Of a DNA stretch of 64,000 nt, positions 58,531-64,000 are shown one piece after another (positions within the stretch are counted from its first letter, which is position 1; the number at the start of each line of letters is the position of its first letter). Made by a program: the position numbers and the translations under genes. The stretch comes from Chrysaora quinquecirrha (Eukaryota; Cnidaria; Scyphozoa; Semaeostomeae; Pelagiidae). Location: positions 7,386,217 to 7,450,216 of the forward strand of contig JACTAT010000010.1 of assembly GCA_014526335.1 (NCBI GenBank), given 5' to 3'. A model generated the notes under the pieces. It saw only the letters and a program-made list of their open reading frames with translations, ran no database searches and was not told where the DNA came from.

Positions 58531-61500
58531 GCATTTAAAGAACACACATTCGAATGGACAAGCATTAGTAGTCGGCATTGATGACCCAAGAGCTAGAGAA
58601 GCGAGAAGGTCCATAGAAAAAGATGAAAATGTCAACAAAACGTAAATATCAAATGTTAAATTCTTGCATAATATATAACTTTTTAAATAATGTCTTTTAT
58701 ATAACAGACTCGAGTACTGGGGTTCTCCAATAAAAAGACCAAAAAAGTAACTGTAGTTTGCAACATTGATACTGTATGAGCTTTTAGCATCCTTTAAATA
58801 TACTACCTGCTGATTTTGAATTTTCGAGCCATAAAATTAAAATATACCTTGATCTAAGAAAAGTACCCCTGGGAATATAACGAGTCCCACAATATAAAAA
58901 GTACTACAATCTGAAAGGCAAAATGTTGAGATAGAGATTTTGAATGTTTAAAATGAAAATTTGCGAGTTTCTCTGAATTCCTAAGAAATTTTCGGTCTAG
59001 ATATTTGCATAATTGTTTGTTTCAATCAGCCAACAAGCAGGAAGCAAATTCCAAGAGCTGGTACACTCAGAAAGGTTTTTTCACAAAAGTTTTGGATACC
59101 CTGAATAGTGATGAAATCTATATCTAAAAGTGCGGTGGATGTACGTGAAAGAAAATGTGAATAAATGAGAAGTATTAGAAGAATGATCACCATCACTTCA
59201 TAACCACCTTGGGATTATTAATGGTTATTATTTTGCTCCAAACAAATGTATTACTACATTTATACTTTAGAATTAAAAGCAAATCAGTTGGCAAAAGGCC
59301 GCACCAAGTTGGTGATAAAATCTCGAGTGAATATGATCAAGCACCAGACAAAGTAATCAGGATAGAAGAAAATGAAAAGAAAGAAAGCAAAGTTTGATGG
59401 AATATTCAAACATCTATAGAATGCTTCACAGAAACAGTCCCTAGCGAAAAGGAAAACACAAGTGATGAAATTTCAGCATTGACAGCCAAGGTGGATCAGA
59501 TCCTGTCTTGTCCCAGAAAAATGAGCAGGGAAAGAAGCCCGAGGGCACCTCAACGCAAGAACTAAATTCTAAAACCTACCAATCAGCAAAGAATCTAATC
59601 GAGTTTGCTCACCTTTGTGATGAAATAGTCATACATGAAAATACAATAACTACAAAACTTGTCAAGAATACATAGAAAGAAAATTGCATACAGCTTGGAA
59701 ACCAGCAGGAAGAGGAGACGGTTGTATCTCCAACGGTATCAATTTTGAAGATGGACATATGAAAGATTTGGAGCAGGGAGGAAGTCAAAAATGGTATCGA
59801 TTTAAGAAGAACCTCGTAGATGACTTAAACGGATTTGGAAGTGTTTTTCATCAGGAAGCTGTAAGATACAAGCGGGAACTTGCTCCAGTAAAGTGACGAG
59901 GGGAGGTAGTGATAAAGAATCAGATACGCTCAGCTTTGAATGTAATGAAAGATTAAGCTGCTGCAGTCCATTATGAAGATCGAATGGCTGACCTGTATGT
60001 TGCAAATGCAGATGTGGAGGACTTCAGTCACTGCAGAAAGATGTTTGTACCCATGTTAAGAGCAATATGCGCATATATTTATGACAAAATTGCTGAATAT
60101 ATGGCAACTCCTTTACCAAAGATTGGGCTTTTGCCGCATTTTTATATAACAAGAGATAAGTCAACCAATCATCACAATACCAATCAAGTCACAATGATTT
60201 GCATGGTCATCGATGGAAAAACAGAAGCAATTGCTCTCAATTGACGGCCAATATACTGTGATTCAAGTGGAGAAGGAGGATCTAGCGACAGACTTGCACA
60301 TTACATGCTGTCCGATCTTAAAGAACACGCAGGGATAGAAAAAGAAAGATTGCTATTCATGAGTGGTAAGGTAACAGATGGCCAATATTTGCATGGTAGT
60401 TTTTGCCAGAATATGAAATAAGAAATCTGGAAACATCTAACATCTGAGAAGAGCAAAAATCACAAATGCTGGTACCTTCAATGGGATCCAGGTCCCTGGA
60501 CAGACAAAGTCTTTAAACCATTGGAGGAGAGTGGGTTTGTCAAACGGCTTTTAATGTGAACAAACCTTTTCCACACTCTGTTTGGGCATGGCAAAATGCA
60601 CACTGTTGCAAAAGAAACTGCAAAGGAGTTGGACCTTCCTTTCCGAGAGACACTGTCATTTGCAAGGCAACAGTTTTTAAGCTCTAGTTGCAAACAGTTC
60701 AAGAATCTTGAGCAAAGCTTTGTAACATATGTCAATACATATCGAGATCACGATAACAAAAAAATTAATAAATACAAATTTGCAGGACAAGATTTTGTGC
60801 ATGATCTTCTTGGCATAATTGACGTTTTGGAGCCCCTAGTTCTACTGATGTTAAGAGGACAAGTTTTGTCCTTACCTGGTTGGAAAATCGTGTCTTGGGT
60901 GGAAGACGTGATTCAGAGAATCGAACTGTACCAGAAAGAAATTATGAAGCCTATACCATCATCAAAAGTTGCGCCATTATTAAACAAACATACCAAAGAC
61001 TTAAACAACATGAAATTTAAGTCAATAGATCTAGTGGAAGGGCTGTTGGTTGAAGATGAGGTACCTGGAAGGCCAATAAATTGGAGAATGAGAAGCATAG
61101 AAGACAGCAAATCAGATTTGGCAGGGACTGCCAGCGACATTCTCAAAGAATTAAAGAACAGGAAGAGTCAATGTATCCCAGAGGTTTTGATATCCTTGGA
61201 TAATTGCTTAAATTTTGCAAAAATGTTTAGCAGTATGACTGGAAGCCGAGTTGGTTCCTCTTCAACCTACAAGAAATCTGTTTTGTTCAACTACAGAAAA
61301 GAAGAATTCAAAGAAGTTGTTGAGTTTGTTGCAGAATTGCCCTATGTCAAACAAGAAGCTGCTGAAACTGGGTTAGAAATAGATCTTGAAGGAAGTGATC
61401 TGATATTTTGGGAAGAAAAAGAAACATTTGCTAAAGTAATTTGGGGGAGAAATGGCCTCATATTCACCAATGTTTTTTAAGAAGATAGAAAACGGCAAGC

Positions 61501-62026
61501 AAATAGAATGGAAAATCAACACCAATGAAAGAATCGAATCATTCTTCCAGTCAGAGCACAAAATAAGCCTACAGGATCATTTCACCCTAAGAAAATCAAA
61601 TGGTGAATCATTTGAAGTGGTTTTGAAAGAAGAAGATATTTTAAAGGCTATTTACGAGCATCCCGATATTTATGAGTCACTAGGGAGAGAGTTTAATTAA
61701 GATTAATTATTTACATTATGTTTGCGAAAACTGGGACTGAAGGCATTGCAGAGGGTTTTTATCATGTAATGGAAAATCAAGAAATGGATGGCGGCCAGAG
61801 CAATGAGGTGTTGGCAATTAGAACGAAAGCTGATTGGTCCTTTCCATCAGTCTTGCAATCTGAGAATGCTATTAAGAAAATCGCCAAGCTTTACAAAGAA
61901 GGTGATAAAAAAACAGGTTTAAAGAAGCATATGCTACCTGTGTACCGTGACAAACGATCAATTTTGAAAAAAGATGAGTTGTCAAAGGTTCTTAAACGTC
62001 ACAACAAGAAAAAGCCACGATTCTAG

Positions 62027-62549
62027 TTTCTTTTATAAGATATAGAAACTGTTTTAATAAAATAAAAGACTATTAGTTGTATCAATACAAACTCTTTGAC
62101 CTTCTGTTTATTGAATCCTTCCAGAATTGTTCTCAAAATCTCTTTGTTATGAACTCAATTCACGTTAAAATTAACAATAAGACTAAAAATGCTTGCTTAT
62201 TTGTAAATGTTGTGTTCCAGAGTTTCTTTCTTGCATATGATAATTGAAAATATTCAATAACGTTAGTTAGTCTTGACTCTTGACTTTCCTCCATTCTGAT
62301 CTTCAAGCACATAAATACTGCGCATATATAACTACTACTGCACATGCGCCAGTGCAGTAGTAGCTATTTCTTTGCACGCAATATTGACAGCAAAATACCT
62401 TCTGCGCACAAAATGCAAACTTTCCAGTCTGGGTCACGTAATTAGCAAGGAGTTGGAAATCACAAAGAAAGAAGTTATTCACATTTTGCTATAAATTGCT
62501 ATCTTTTGCTATCTTACTCTTATACTTATAAAATGTCTGTTCTGTTCTA
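62027..62549. other. Intergenic; short hairpin near 62330-62365
   Basis: CTACTACTGCA...TGCAGTAGTAG forms an 11-bp stem with a 10-nt loop. No gene seen. Confidence 0.5.
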
Positions 62550-64000
62550 CCCACATAGGAGATTGGGAATGGATAGTGCTGAAGGTCTAGCTCATTTTCT
62601 TGAAGATACTAATGGGTTAGAATGATTGATAGATTGATTGACTGACTGACTGATTTGATTTAGTTAATCCATGAAAACTCCCCTCACAATTGATTGATTT
62701 CAGAAAATATTGTCACATTTGTCTAACATTTAGATTGCTTGCAGTTGTTTGCAAGGGTTTCATCTGAATTGCCAAAAAGGGAAACTTTTTTGATGAAGGA
62801 GGTAAAATTGATGTTTTCCGAATGCAGAGCAGAGTACAATTGCTTTAAATGACATTGACATTGAGGATCTCAGTACAGGAAAACACTTCTATGCCAAGAG
62901 GCGATATAAAATCAAATGAGAAGGACAAGACAATGAAAAAAGAGAGCAGACAGGTAGCTTGTACTACGAATACGACTATGACCTTCTTCTCACCAACAAA
63001 AAGGGCAAAGCGGTGCCAGAATTTCAAGAAACATTTTGAGCAACATGGCCCCAGAAATCTTATTCATTTTCCTTATATATTTCAGAAGGTACATCAACTG
63101 AACTAAAACACGAAGCATGGAGCTCTCAGTGCCGTAAAGTATGCGCCAGCATTGCAGGAAGTATAATGTACAACACAAAGTAAGACAGGCAAGTTCAGTA
63201 TGCATCTTCAAAAAGTATCCAGGGAAAACTTGTCCACAGAAAGGATAATGACACGACAATGATGCTAGGTACTGGCTTGAAGGTCCGCACATCAACGTAG
63301 AGTAAGCACCTAATTGATTTCCTGCATTCAGATGGGTTATCCATTGGGTATTCTAGAGTACTGAGTCTAGAAAAGGAACTTGCTGAAGCAGTCATTTGAA
63401 GGTTTGTGTCGTGCAGAGGTGTTGTCTTGCAACAAAGTTGTATCAAGATAATTCAAGTATTCACTGCTTTCGATAACATCGATTTTAAGGAAGACAGGCC
63501 AGTAGGTAAAAATACGTTTCATGGAACAGTACTTGTTGCAATTGAAGAGAAAGACAAAGCTGGCTCTTCAGATTTGCCACAACTTTCTTTTGAATGTGAG
63601 GAAACTGATGGACAAAATGTGAAAGGTATACCAAGAGCGATCCCCGACTTCCTTCCTTGTACAATGAAGGGAAACCCGAGACCAGGGGACAGCCCTTCTT
63701 ATCCTGATTTTGATTTAAACTCCAGCCTAAAAGAATTAGCAGACCCTTTACCGAAATATTTATTATGGCTGGTAACTCGGGACCTTTCAAGAAGAACAGC
63801 TCTTCTAGACAAAGATACCTGCAATGATATAAATGAAGCCCCGAAAACTTATGCTACTGGCTCTGTTACATCCAATGCTAATCCTTTAGTGGACAGTTAT
63901 GGAAATCCAAAGATCCACACATGGGCTGGATTCAACTCTTTGGCAGCAAAAAATCATGACAGACAATTGACCAAAGTAGCAGCACTTCCTCTAATTGCAG
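62550..64000 (+). pseudogene. HGT/DTD family copy L3, N-terminal half, runs off window
   Basis: From about 63200: GKLVHRKDNDTTMMLGTGLK, LIDFLHSDGLSIGYSRVLSL, then (stop at AVI*RF) GVVLQQSCIKIIQ and the family core TAFDNIDFKEDRPVGKNTFHGT (core D-N-I-D ... H-G-T). Then it is open from about 63400 to the edge: YPDFDLNSSLKELADPLPKY, LLWLVTRDLSRRTALL and WAGFNSLAAKNHDRQL. The order matches L1 and L2. Earlier pieces (62520-63100) are unassigned; MSVLFYPHRRLGMDSAEGL at 62532 may be an upstream exon. Only one clear stop in the last 630 bp, so this copy is the least decayed in the part seen. Confidence 0.6.

Larger units (their letters stand above)
57284..62026 (+). pseudogene. KVTDGQY family gene with N-terminal PHD-like finger (copy B)
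   Basis: Exon 1 (57284-57452) encodes a PHD-like zinc finger (MDSSCPVCLQLVGDAHNC, CSSYVHVTCAFVEGDEEG, C). Donor GTACGT. Exon 2 (from 57762, phase 1) gives AFDVLCSSSKEDKKFF and, after a frameshift, VYLTCFEQEGKKFTVSRFTP and SEVSQHL. There a MITE is inserted, and coding continues after it at 58531 (HLKNTHSNGQALVVGIDDPRARE). Further pieces: 59684 (KPAGRGDGCISNGINFEDGH), 59984 (MADLYVANADVEDFSHC), FYITRDKSTNHHNTNQVTMI, GKVTDGQYLHGSF, LQWDPGPWTDKVF, HGKMHTVAKETAKELDLPFR, GQDFVHDLLGIIDVLEPLVL, and the tail to 62026. Several stops are present. An RNase-H-fold, hAT-like enzyme is a guess from D...DGQY. Confidence 0.65.

Overview
This is an AT-rich eukaryotic (metazoan) window made almost entirely of mobile DNA and multicopy, transposon-like genes. 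Introns with GT/AG boundaries and matching phases, K02A2.6-like Ty3/gypsy elements, a stand-alone P2RX7_C-type zinc domain gene and several large uncharacterised protein families suggest a cnidarian, probably an anthozoan (inference; no ribosomal or mitochondrial marker is present). Nothing looks bacterial, and no ordinary single-copy host gene was recognised with confidence.

Left part (1-8.1 kb): the 5' exons of a C2H2-finger gene run off the left edge. Then come a decayed, intron-containing integrase gene with an RTE retrotransposon in one of its introns (11-bp target duplication), and a pogo-like DNA transposon (4790-7567). The pogo element has two divergent genes: a transposase and an intact HIRAN-like protein with an acidic tail.

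8.1-20.8 kb: the minus strand carries the remains of one copy (L1) of a large gene family, here called the HGT/DTD family after its motifs. It has been split by a 5.96-kb Kolobok-type transposon (14431-20390; 21-bp perfect terminal inverted repeats; TTAA/CTAA flanks). That transposon carries a ten-exon THAP/DDE transposase gene (minus) and, convergently, a P2RX7_C-like gene (plus). Both promoters contain a perfect TGACGTCA.

20.8-47.4 kb: fragments of a second large family (KVTDGQY family, plus strand) are split by a LINE fragment, a full-length but broken gypsy element (22807-27315) and a tandem array. The array repeats a 2.83-kb block (27316, 33712, 42411) containing about six 150-bp satellite monomers plus the cysteine-rich last exon of HGT/DTD copy L2. 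The blocks alternate with two 5'-truncated gypsy copies that share the same nonsense mutations. The body of L2 (minus, to 47.4 kb) follows.

48.2-64 kb: a nearly intact LINE with a restriction-like endonuclease; a second RLE-type LINE fragment beside an (ATT)n tract; a 515-bp TTAA-flanked MITE; a 2.5-kb transposon with perfect 9-bp target duplications enclosing a decayed RecQ-like helicase; a decayed KVTDGQY gene with an N-terminal PHD-like finger, one exon of which is split by a 595-bp MITE with 9-bp target duplications; and the start of a third HGT/DTD copy (L3) running off the right edge.

The most interesting points are the paired-gene transposons (pogo + HIRAN-like; Kolobok + P2RX7_C-like; RecQ inside a 9-bp-TSD element) and the apparent FEN1/XPG-like active site in the HGT/DTD family.
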